Assembly: GCA_015680685.1 (NCBI GenBank)
Contig: MNCI01023765.1
Span: forward strand, 165,981-229,980
Reading direction: 5' to 3'
DNA length: 64,000 nt
From: Gnetum montanum
Lineage: Eukaryota > Streptophyta > Gnetopsida > Gnetales > Gnetaceae
Shown: piece by piece, positions 1 to 9,398 of the stretch
How positions within the stretch are numbered: the first letter of the stretch is position 1
How the letters are laid out: each line of letters starts with the position of its first letter
Made by a program: the position numbers and the translations under genes
Notes under the pieces: generated by a model
The model's input: the letters and a program-made list of their open reading frames with translations, nothing else
The model's database searches: none
Told to the model about the DNA's origin: nothing

Positions 1-2691
1 ACCTAGGAGAGGTGAAGGATAAGTTCCTGCTAGGTAGCATGCAGAGTAGGAGGAACAATCATTTAGTATCCACCAAGAGGACCATGCTACTGTACAATCA
101 AGGTAGGCAGAAGGAGGAGCTGCTGCAACATCTAAACAGGGACAACATCTCACGTTGCCCCAGGATTATGTTCAGGCCATCCATGAAAGGTCCATATTCA
201 CTATAGTGATTTTGGAATTAAACTTTGTATTTTTCACAGAATTTTCTCTAGAGGCCATTAGGGATCACCTCAAAGGATCCCCATTATAGCCTATCCTCTC
301 TAAAAGCAATGCCTAGTACTTAGGGGAAACGTACCAATTTTGGCACAACAAAGAACAAGGCACCACAATTAACATTTGTGGTGTGACTATTGATTTCTCT
401 ATTCAAGCCATTTCAGAAGTATTAAACCTTCCAAATACAAGGCCAAAGGTTACGTAGTTGTCTACCTGCTCAAACCCTGATGTGTGATTAGTTTGGTTAG
501 AAAGGACGTATGGCAAGGAAGATAAGATGTTTGGGGAGTTGACAATGGAAGAGAGGATTTATTTCAAAATAGGAACTTATCACCTCCTCCCCACAAAAGG
601 ATTAAAAATAATTTCAACATATGTGGCAAGAGGATGTGCAGTGTTGATGGGAAAGGTTAATGCTAACCTACCTCATCTATATTTTACAGAGATCCTGAGG
701 TAGTTTGAAGAATGGAAGATAGGGAAGCTTGTGTTGCCCTTCCTTTGTCTTATCAAGAAGCTATGTAGACGTGCTAGTATTAGAGGATACACCAATGATG
801 TCCTCCAAAAAGCCCAAAATGCTTCATATGTCAAACTGCTAAAGCCACCAACTACAAGGAAAATCACTGGTGAGACCCTGGGCTGGAACAAGAAGAAGAA
901 CAAATGGTAGGGCCAACTGCAACTCAACTTGTAGGACCCAGCCAAATTCCAAGCATGAGACCCAGCCAACAACAAGAAGCAAGGCCTAGCACAGGCCAGC
1001 AGGATCAACCACTATCACCACTACAAGATTAAAAACCATCGATGAGTCATCTTAGGGCCATCACTGAGACAGTCAGTTGGGGAAGTCATGATGACACAAA
1101 TCTCTTCCACGTCATCGACAATGCTATACAACCCACGGTTTCTATGGATCATGCATGAGTGAAGTGTCCATTTAGATAGGAGGAGGAGAGAGCACTTGGT
1201 CACAATAGATTTCAGGGAACACTGTGTCCTTTTAGGTGCAATTAGAAATTGGAAAGGGACCATGGTGGTGGTCATGCAGCACCAAGATGCAGCAGGAGCT
1301 GTAGAAGTGGTCAGAGACCACATTAAGGAATCATTCAATGTGGCTATTGTGCCACTAGTAGATCTTACAGGAGCACGGAATACTCAAACTCTAGCCGAAA
1401 CTTCAATGACTCCTGCGGAACATGAGGATGTACTTGATCAATTTCTACAAATAGGATAGGTAATGACATCCTTGTTTAACATTCCACAAGATGTTATAGC
1501 AATACAATTAGACCTCATTTCCACCAAAGGGAATCTGGTCTTGACAGAGATAAGGGTCGAGCATGCTGAAGTAGAAGTGCAAAGATTGCAAGAAAGGCTC
1601 ATAACCCTGCAAGCAACATAGCGGGATCCTTCTCAATTCATTCCCGCAAACCAGCTAGACACTTTCAAAACTGAGCAACTTACTAAGTTGTTGATAGAGA
1701 ATAAAAGGGTGGAAAAAGAAAAAGAGAAGGCTATTTGGGATGCCTCTATGGCACAAGCGTAAAATTACGCGCACATCAAGGCACTTAAAGCCTTACAAGA
1801 GAAAAAAAACAACTTGTTATTGACAACCTTCGGTTGACCTCTGTGGAGAAACAAAAGAATGTTATTGAAGAACATTTTCAGAAATTGTGAGAACAACTAA
1901 TCAAGGTCAACCAGGACATGAACCGCTTAGCCAAGGAAACTCGAATCCTCTCGATGGAGGAGGTATGCACCATCCATCAGAAGACGGCCATTGAAATAAG
2001 TGCATGGTAGAATGAAGCTAAACAGCATGAGAAACTGAAGGAGCATTTCTGAGACCAGGTGGGGATGTATAAGCAAATCATCAAGAAGGAGATCCATATG
2101 GCCAAGGCACACATCAACACTCTTAGTGCTCAACACATTGACTAGCACGCCATATTGGACACATATGCATTTGTCCACCAGGCGGAAGTTAAGAGCCAGG
2201 ACTTGCAGATCTAGGACCTTATAGAATACATGGAGTTGGCAAACCTATGGTATTCCAACCTTACCATGTTGATAGCATGGTGCCCAAGAATAGAGCTCGA
2301 GCAATAGGTAGCCACCACCTACGTCAAGTATGAAACAGAATTTGTAGAACGCAAGAAAATATTGCAAAAATTGGAGGTTGCAAATTCTAAACTCAAGGTG
2401 GTTAAAGTAAGCTACCATGGATAGAAAGGTGCAATAACAGACTTGGCTTGATGGCTCGTAGATTTTCAAGAATATAGAGATAAAGCTAGAGCTTACAAGG
2501 AGGAACGATGGGTATTTGTGGCTTGGTATGTCAAGGAAAATAAAATGTTTCCGCAACTACCATGTCCATGGGAGGTGCCGACTCCATCAAACATTGAAAC
2601 ATTAGCATGGATGGCATCAGATCCCCAAACAGAAGAGGAGAAACTCCATGCCATACTTCGACGCTATCAAATCCCAAGACTTGGAGCACAA
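1..2691 (+). pseudogene. Env-like / plant transposon protein ORF, copy 1 (decayed, 5' end outside window)
   Basis: Translation across several frames gives one recognisable protein. A globular part at about 340-850 contains the short motif GVTIDFSIQAISEVLNLPN, typical of the putative plant transposon protein domain found in env-like ORFs of Athila-type elements. A linker follows, then a long, charged, coiled-coil-like region (about 1500-2690) rich in Q, E, K and L. At least ten in-frame stops interrupt it, mostly TAG where Q is expected and TGA where R is expected, plus frameshifts. The longest open pieces are 1196-1459 and 2518-2691. It aligns by eye, in the same domain order, with the minus-strand copy at 23.75-25.72 kb. 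Function of this ORF type is unknown. It reads into an N at 2692, so its join to the following LTR is not secure. Confidence 0.7.
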
Positions 2692-2692
2692 G

Positions 2693-3527
2693 NTGTGATA
2701 TTACGTACATGATATCACATATGCGATATCACCGCCTAGATGCAATATTGTGTACGTGATATCCCAGCTTGTCTCCTCATCTATAAATAAGAGGTAGGTA
2801 GACTTGGTAAGAGTTTTTTTTAGTTTTTTTGAAAGGTTAAGTTTTCAATAGTTTTTAGTACGTTAGTTTTTCCTCTCAACCCTTTTCTCCTAGTGCATGC
2901 CCGCAGTGTGATGATTGTAATTGTATGACATCCTTATTCGAGTGTGACGTACTTGGACACACACATGATCAGCAATAAAGATTAATATTACTTCATCATT
3001 GTAGCATCCACTTAGCTTAATTATTTATTTAATTATCATTGTTATTTACTACTTCTTTAGTTAATATCTCTCTACCTTTATCTCCTAGTAACGTGGAATG
3101 AGTACGACTTAATCACAAGCATTTAAGTGTGACTACTTGGTAACCCAGTAGCATACCTAGGCCATGTGTTTGGTAATCCCAGTGGTAGTCGTGCACGAGG
3201 CCCAAGATGTATACGGATGATTAAGGAATGGATTCTCATCACACTTAGGCTAGTTTAGATTCTCTCTCATCCTCTCTCCTAGTTTAGTTGATATTATTTA
3301 CCACCATACCCAGGAGTAGCATTAGTGTAGGAACACATCATACACCTCACTCTGGACTAAACCATACGTGACAAAGCTAATACTAGTCCAGGTGGGAAGA
3401 CAACGAACTACGATCTACAAGTAACTATCTGGATACCACAACTAGTCCATCTGCAGAGTTTGATCAAATCGTGCGTGAAATGCTCATATTCATATGGTTG
3501 AGTGTAGGGGTACCTCGCCACTCATCA
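2693..3527 (+). repeat. LTR of an Athila-like element (plus orientation)
   Basis: The right end, ending CTCATCA at 3527, matches the LTR ends at 9261 and 15648. Three GATATC palindromes lie at 2711, 2725 and 2758, followed by a TATA box (TATAAAT, 2782-2788), as in the other LTRs here. Shared internal landmarks include an AATAAAG near 2975, the phrase around GAGTACGACTTAATCACAAGC (about 3100) and the terminal GGTTGAGTGTAGGGG. No PBS follows, so it is a 3' LTR or a solo LTR. The start is set just after the N and could be slightly truncated. Confidence 0.8.
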
Positions 3528-5200
3528 ATGTCCCACATCTTTTCTACCTTAGTTGCTATATCAGTAACAGATTTTTGAATAGGTAGAGTTTTCTTCTAGA
3601 TCACCTCTTCTAAGATTTCTTCCTCTTGCATGTCACATATTTGTACATCTCTTTTACTGATAGATGGATCTCAATTATATTCCTCATCTGATTCTCTCTT
3701 TTTCAACTCACCTTCCTCCTTCATCACCTAATCAATTATTCTCTAGATTCGATGGATAGTCATCTCTAACAATCTTCCTGGGGCATAAACCTCAACAGTT
3801 TCTCTAGTTTTATTCTTCAACCCATCGACACTATGCCTAATATGCTCCCTTTAGAAAAATTCATGGCTTGGACACCTATGTAGAAGCAAGTAGTATCTAT
3901 CCATCATCACATCAAGGGATTTGTGGGTTCCTTGCTTCCAACCATGGATTTTCTTCTAAGGTTGGACATCCAAGAATTGGTTTGGTATTTATCATTGAAG
4001 AGTTCAAGCATGGTACTCCACCTTCTAATTAATTCAATTTCTAATGATCTATACTAGCATTCTACCTCTTTGATGAGTGTCCAAGAAAATAACTTAAGTT
4101 TTTTCCAATCACTTTTAATATTCTGTAGGACACATGCATCATGAAATGCTTGAAGGTGATGTTGTGGATCTATGTTATACCCATCTTCAAACTTAGGAAT
4201 ATTATTCATATCAAGTCGCTTAATGTGACTATCCCTCACATGTTTGGTTGGAATGTACACTACTTCCCTTATGTTGATCATGCTACAAGTAGTCAATAGG
4301 GGTTCTTCATGTTCATAGGATTCATATGCTTGATTGTAGCAATGCCCCCTTTGATTCTCATATTGCTCTCTCTCTTCGTGTATGTCCATGTTCCTTCATG
4401 GCTCATGCTCCTCATCTTCTTCATCAAGATACCGTCATTGATGCTCATGTCTATCATGAGTTCAATTTCTCTCCTTGTCATGCTCTCTGTACCTTTGTTC
4501 CCTTCTGTCAGAGTCCACCAACAATTGTGAGAAGGAAGATGAAGTAGTTAGAGAAAAATGCTAACTAGTTTTTCGTTTATGACTTTGAAGTTTATCTCTT
4601 TGTGACCTAGCTGAAACTCTAGGGCTAGAGTCATGCTTGTACTTAGAGTCCTTTGCTTCTCTTCTTGGTGTCTCTACAAGGGTTGAATGTAGTTGCACCT
4701 TGACAAGTTCTTCTAGAAGAATGATAGGTGTTTGGGAATGGACTTTATGATCATGATGGAGTTTCTTTGCTACAAATGCATCACCATCAAGTTCTTCTAA
4801 TACAATAGGAGAGTTAACTTACTTTCCCTTGTTATACTCATGTTTGGTTTCCATAGTAGTGTCTCTCTACACTTGTGTCTCTATGGGTTGATAGGGTCTT
4901 ATCATGTATTTGATCACATGATACCCTTCTTGTGCATGGTTCAAATTCATTCCCTTTAAAGCTATTTGAAGCATGGTGGATGCTAAATGTTTTGGAGGCA
5001 AAATGATGTTGCATTATAGATCTCTCCACCTCAACTACCCATCTTGGTAAAAAATTGAAATCATGATAATAAGGATCATTGTGAGCATATGAAATTCTTA
5101 TTTAGATAAGCATACTCCAATCTTCATCATCATTTATTCTATCATTACCCCTTGGTAACTCTTTCGGCAAGTGATAGTTTTTCCTTAGTTGAAGCCATGT
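3528..5200 (-). pseudogene. Athila-like gag (N-terminal and central part), decayed
   Basis: Read on the minus strand, gag starts at ATG 5200-5198 (MAS.. start, shared with the gag of element D at 55970). It runs left through a conserved central gag block at 4389-4054, with the motifs LDMNNIPKFEDGYN and PQHHLQAFHDAC, found also in E2, E3 and D. The C-terminal part, zinc knuckle and protease are absent, because the sequence ends abruptly at the LTR boundary at 3527/3528. Frameshifts and stops make it non-functional. The plus-strand LTR on its left probably inserted into, or was joined to, this gag. Confidence 0.75.
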
Positions 5201-5244
5201 TATATGTGTGATGCTTGGTTAAGTATGTGTTATTATAATTACTT

Positions 5245-5600
5245 AACAATCTGTCCTTGGAGGTGTGGGTCCTCTAGCAAATAATATTGAGAAGTCTAAA
5301 CTACTGCATTCCCTGGAGCTATCGAACCTTGCACATTGTATCCTTAAGGATCTAGTTGCCAATATGGATACTATAATCTTGGTGGTGGCATTGCCCACAA
5401 TTGTGGTTGCTACCATTATTGTTGATATTGCTCTTGTGGCTTTGGGTAAGCTCCACTTAGATAATAAGCTGGTTGGAAGGTTTGTCAGTAGCATGTATGC
5501 TCATGATTCTTGCAAATGTGCCATCATAGGGTAGCATCCTTTAGGATGTTCGTACTAGCACATTGTACACCCTTCCTCATCCTCTAAGCTTGAGTCAAAG
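5245..5600 (-). pseudogene. Athila-like gag C-terminal fragment
   Basis: This piece aligns with the gag C-terminus of E3 (21290-21600) and of D (53850-54180), including the zinc-knuckle neighbourhood and the following Q/P-rich stretch. It lies on the 5' side of a gag start of the same orientation (ATG at 5200), only about 43 bp away. Gag parts are therefore permuted: the C-terminus precedes the N-terminus. Either two copies were joined or one was rearranged. It has no intact reading frame. Confidence 0.65.
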
Positions 5601-6011
5601 CATTCTGCCTCTATACTTTAAAAAATGTTTATTTCTTTTATTAATCGTTGCATGGTCTCTCGCTCTACTTTAAAAAAATGTTTTTTTCCTTGTTATGTAC
5701 GTTCGATTTACATGCTGCTATTGTTTTTAGCAAAAATCTTTAACAGACCCGAAATGGATGGAAAATTTAAGGCACCCACGGATGGGAGATCAAAACCGTT
5801 TAGACACTCTTGCTACTAGCTTGCGACTAGATATCAAACTTAAACACGCTTGATTTGATTTTTTTATTTTTTTTAATACAGGTTTACAAGTAACATATAC
5901 CATCACACGGACGGTAACCGGTTTTGTTAGGAGATCGGGACCAACTGGGAACGCTCGAAGGAAAAGTCTGGGCTGCCTGCTACACGGTAGAGTACAGAAC
6001 TACAGACCATG
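5601..6011. other. Spacer, 3' flank of the thaumatin-like gene
   Basis: Non-coding. Two near copies of a segment around ACTTTAAAAAATGTTT lie about 50 bp apart (about 5615 and 5667). On the minus strand, downstream of the gene's stop, an A-rich stretch containing AATAAA (about 5850-5870) could serve as polyadenylation signal. I see no retroelement motif here. Confidence 0.5.
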
Positions 6012-6896
6012 TTAATGCAAAGTAAGCAGTGAGAGCACCGACACCAGCAAATGCTGGAGAAGCAGCATGAACGGGAACGCCAACTTGGACGCCGAGAACG
6101 CCGACGATGGTAGAGTCAGGGCAGGAGGACGATGGGGGGCAGACGAGACGGACGACGACGAAGAGGGGCAGAAGGTTATGGTATAATCGGGGTGGGAGCA
6201 AGTCATGAGGGAAGAGGGGTCGTCGTAAGCGTAGCTGTATGCGCCAGGGCAGGCCTTCTTGAAGATGTTTGAGTAAGTGGTGGCCTTACACGTTTGGGGG
6301 CCGCCTTGGGCACCGGTGCAGCAGAACTCGGGAGTTCCGAAGGCGTAGCAGGCGCTCTTGCATGCCACCACGCGCCCGCCGGAGCCTCGCACAGCCAGCT
6401 CGCGTGGGCACACCGCACGAACATCCTGGATGCAACGTCCGGCCACAGTGCAGTTTCGATGTGTGGGCGCTATCGACAAGGGCAGGTTGAAGCCGTCCAC
6501 CAGGCTGACGTCGTAGAAGTCCAGTGTGTCGGGCAGCGTGAACTCAGCCAGCGACACCGGTGGCTCCCCACCCGCGCCGGCATCTCCGCAACGTAGCCGC
6601 CTTGCGCAGTCGCCAGTCTCGCAGAAGCCTGCACCGGCACCGTCGAAGCGGCAGCCAGTGCGCCCCCAGAGGCGGCCCGACCAACCGTGCGGCGGCCGCA
6701 GCACAACGCCTTGTCCGGGCCGCAGCACAAAGCCGCCGCCCATGAGCCCGTCTGCATCTCCAGGCACCGGCAGGATCCCGGGCCACACAGTCTCTCTGCA
6801 CTTGTTCTTTACCTCTATAACCGTCGCTCCTACTGTGATGGCCAGCGCCACTGACGTCCACATCCACGTTATCATGCTTTTTATGCTTTTTGCCAT
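6012..6896 (-). CDS. Thaumatin-like protein (PR-5 family) with C-terminal anchor-like tail
   Basis: An intact, uninterrupted 294-codon ORF. Residues 1-24 form a signal peptide, so the protein is secreted. The mature domain (about 25-244) has all 16 cysteines of the large thaumatin class (33, 82, 92, 97, 103, 149, 155, 163, 179, 183, 192, 193, 203, 216, 233, 243), enough for eight disulfides. Family hallmarks are GRTGCRFD, FCETGDC, AEFTL, DFYDVSLVDGFN and SYAYDD; the acidic-cleft residues (R79, E118, D129, D134 and one D of the YDD) appear kept. In the usual thaumatin signature the G/Q after TGDC is replaced by R. After Cys243 comes a Ser/Pro-rich stretch and a hydrophobic tail (about 271-294), the pattern of a GPI-anchor signal, so apoplastic plasma-membrane attachment is inferred. 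Members act in defence or cell-wall carbohydrate binding; the substrate cannot be told. The gene is far more GC-rich than its flanks and has no intron. Confidence 0.93.
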   Translation of the reverse strand: MAKSIKSMITWMWTSVALAITVGATVIEVKNKCRETVWPGILPVPGDADGLMGGGFVLRPGQGVVLRPPHGWSGRLWGRTGCRFDGAGAGFCETGDCARRLRCGDAGAGGEPPVSLAEFTLPDTLDFYDVSLVDGFNLPLSIAPTHRNCTVAGRCIQDVRAVCPRELAVRGSGGRVVACKSACYAFGTPEFCCTGAQGGPQTCKATTYSNIFKKACPGAYSYAYDDPSSLMTCSHPDYTITFCPSSSSSVSSAPHRPPALTLPSSAFSASKLAFPFMLLLQHLLVSVLSLLTLH

Positions 6897-6931
6897 TGTC
6901 TGTTATTTGCCAAGTTGACGTTATTCAGATG

Positions 6932-6943
6932 GTATTTTATAAT
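6932..6943 (-). promoter_or_regulatory. TATA box of the thaumatin-like gene
   Basis: On the minus strand the sequence TTATAAAATA lies about 40 bp upstream of the ATG at 6896. A start site 25-35 bp downstream would give a very short 5' leader. No other TATA-like element lies closer. Upstream cis-elements are not clear enough to name. Confidence 0.55.
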
Positions 6944-6949
6944 CCTGCT

Positions 6950-7680
6950 TTGTGATGCTTTGCTTGGACATGGCCACTCTTATGCTTTGCATTGCACATT
7001 AAGTCAAGTAACTCTCGCTTTATTCTGCTGTGTTTGGCACTGCAAGCTTTGGATCGGCATTGAACAGTGATGGAGCGTTAGCGTTAGTGGACGCAATGCA
7101 AGGTGTCCAACCGCCGCAGCTGCCGCCGGCAGACAGAAAAATCCCTTTCCTTTCGAACCATGGATACCCAAAGGAAAACCACCGAGAAGGGCATGGCACC
7201 ATTTGGTTCCCGACGGTGGGGTTGGTTTTTTTTCTTTTTTCTTTTTTTTCTTTTTTTTTTTTTAAAAAAATTCTTTTTTTTTTCTCAACCTTTTATGGGG
7301 CTTATGTGGTAGGTCTTTTTATATGGGTCTGCCTTTACTATTAATTATGAAGAGTTATGTTATTTAAAGATATGGTTCATTGTTTTATTAAGCAAGAAAT
7401 TGTTAGTTCGAAGAACACATGATACATTCTTACATTCCTCTATAATTTTTCTATAGTTCTTTGTAGTATTTATTTTATTGGATTCTTTCATATTTGTGAA
7501 AGAACTCAATGGTATAGTACTTAGCTTTCTAATGTATCATGTTGGTTATATGTCTTGAGCTTCATCTATAGTCAAATTATTTCTATTACTTGCTTTCTTC
7601 CCCTTAAATTGTTGCACCTCCCACCTAATAAACTCACAAAACCCCAACCTATTAATAAATTGTTTTTAATTATAAGTGAT
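6950..7680. other. Intergenic 5' flank with long pyrimidine/T tract
   Basis: From 7215 to about 7290 an almost pure T/C tract with short A runs interrupts the sequence. The part at 7030-7210 is relatively GC-rich and has open frames on both strands, but no recognisable protein. From 7330 to 7680 it is AT-rich without motifs. This stretch carries the likely promoter of the minus-strand thaumatin-like gene. Confidence 0.5.
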
Positions 7681-7768
7681 ACCACACCTATGATATCATA
7701 TCCACGATATCGCAACTATGATATCGTATCTCCACCTATGATATCATTGATGCAATGTATCCCCGTTG
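7679..7768. repeat. GATATC palindrome cluster
   Basis: Four GATATC sites (7692, 7706, 7720, 7740) lie within 54 bp, at nearly 14-20 bp spacing. The same kind of cluster lies upstream of the TATA box in the LTRs at 2.7, 8.4 and 14.7 kb. It probably is a U3 remnant of an Athila-like LTR, possibly beginning with the TGATACC at about 7679. No TATA box follows before the next LTR fragment starts. Confidence 0.55.
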
Positions 7769-7769
7769 A

Positions 7770-8051
7770 TGAGTAGTGGAGCAATCCAAGACCCACCATA
7801 CAAGTTATGAGTATCCACACGTGACCTGATTGTAATCTGTGGATGAGACAATGTTAATATGCTAACTATTGGTTTAAGTGTGTGACTGTTGTCTTTTCAC
7901 ATTGAGCTAGTGAACTCTATGTCTATGGTTTAACTCATCGTGAGGTATATGATATCTGATGTTATTTGGCCATCATTACTCCTAGCAGTCATGGTGAAAA
8001 TGAAAATGATTTCTAATTCTAAGTGAAGTAAGTAAACAAATCTATCCTAGC
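7770..8051 (-). repeat. Athila-like LTR fragment (D-type, U5/R end)
   Basis: Very similar over its whole length to 56120-56402, the left part of the 5' LTR of element D. Shared landmarks are GAGGTATATGATATCTGATG, TTGGCCATCATTACTCCTAG and CTATCCTAGC. It stops exactly where TGATGAG of the E3 LTR begins (8052), so E3 inserted into it. The continuation is not found on the right side of E3, whose right end is truncated. Confidence 0.7.
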
Positions 8052-8405
8052 TGATGAGAAACTAGGTACCCCTTTCCACAACCATACGAATACAAGCATT
8101 CACACGTGATCCGGTCGAACTTCGAGGATTAAGTGCTTATGCGCCTACACAAATCTAGGATGAGTTATGCAATCGTTGTCTTCCCAAGCTTACTTGTAAG
8201 GCACAGTTGTATGGTTAAGTAAACTTGAGGTATATGATTTTTATTATTTTTATGTTTTATATTCTTGATGCTTAAAATAGAGGAATAAAATAACTCAATA
8301 ACTAATTTTTTTTAGCTAATTAACTATTCTCTAACTAGTCCTAACACCAGCATCCATTCCCACTCTCCAAACACATCCTGAACCAGTGTAACACTACTGG
8401 GATTA
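8052..8405 (-). repeat. E3 3' LTR, first part (U5/R side)
   Basis: Starts TGATGAG and aligns, reverse-complemented, with the right half of the E2 LTRs: the ATAAAACATAAAA region, the AACTAATTACTAACTC region and the CATCCGTTCCCAC region. It breaks at 8405, exactly at the E2 start. The second part resumes at 15649. The four bases ATTA next to both E2 ends are the target duplication. Confidence 0.8.
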
Positions 8406-9261
8406 TGATGAGACGTGATATCGCATGGGCCACGATATCGCGGTGCGCCGTCATATCTATAAATAAGATGCGGCACTACCTTGTTTCCTCATCCTAGGCT
8501 AGAAGTAGGGAAACTCTGGCATATTGATCACTCCAGAGATAGAATATTTTCCATGTGCCTGCAGTAGAAGTCCTAAAGTGAACAGATCTTTATTCAAGCA
8601 ACATTGTACCTGAACACAAGTTGTGTACGGAAATAAAGACGAACTTCCTAGATAAACCTTGCAGTGCATGGAATAGGATTTTATTTAATGTTATTTATTG
8701 CTTTCTCTCTCACCCTTATCTCCTCTCCTAGTAATGTGAAATGAGTATGACTTGATTACGAGCATTTAAGGATGTGTACGGATAATCAAGGAATGGATGT
8801 TCATCGCACTTAGGCTAGATTAGATTCTCTCAACCCTTTCCTCCTAGTTAAGTGCCTCAGTACGACCACTTTGAGCACATGCGTTATGCGTGGTGATCCT
8901 AGTAACGATTAGCATTTGGTAGCCATGGTTGCATCAGTCCAAGGTGTGTACGGTAAGTGGGAACGGATGCTGATGCTAGGTAATTTAGACTTAGTTCATT
9001 AGTTAGAGTTAGTAATTAGTTTCTCAACCCTTCACCTCATTAGCATAGGAGACATAAAACATAAAAACTATAAAAATCATATACCTCGAACTTACTTAAC
9101 CATACACTGTGACAACTACAAGTAAGTCTAGGAAGACAACGAATAATTAACCCTAAGTGTTCCATGGGCGTGTAGGCACTTAGTCTACGGAGTTCGACCA
9201 GATTGTGCATGCTATGCTCATATTCGTATGGTTGAGTGTAGGGGTATCTCGCCACTCATCA
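8406..9261 (+). repeat. E2 5' LTR
   Basis: 856 bp, from TGATGAGACG to CACTCATCA. U3 holds two GATATC sites (8417, 8434) just before the TATA box (TATAAATA, 8458-8465). It lacks about 68 bp of palindromic U3 sequence that the 3' LTR has. The AATAAAG near 8630 may act as polyadenylation signal. Confidence 0.92.
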
Positions 9262-9262
9262 T

Positions 9263-9280
9263 TGGTGCCGTTGCCGGGGA
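9263..9280 (+). promoter_or_regulatory. E2 primer-binding site, tRNA-Asp type
   Basis: TGGTGCCGTTGCCGGGGA begins one base after the LTR end. It is complementary to the 3' end of plant tRNA-Asp(GTC) with one mismatch (GT for GC at position 4). tRNA-Asp priming is usual for Athila-lineage elements. This is the best-preserved PBS in the window and anchors recognition of the decayed ones at 23529, 56101 and 57774. Confidence 0.92.
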
Positions 9281-9398
9281 CAAAGTGTTTGTGCACTAAA
9301 TAGAACATAGGATATCACTCACATCGTTGGGAGCCTAAATGAACCTTCAGGTTAATTAAAGAAAAATGTATATAATGGTAGATAGCACACTGATAACA

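Noticed and set aside
6269-6918. Several open frames on the plus strand and in other minus frames across the thaumatin-like gene
   Set aside because: They are shadows of a GC-rich gene. Only the minus-strand frame has a signal peptide, the cysteine pattern and family motifs.
7030-7344. Plus-strand ORF of about 100 codons
   Set aside because: It runs into the poly-T/C tract and encodes only F/L there. No domain, and the overlapping minus frame is equally open.
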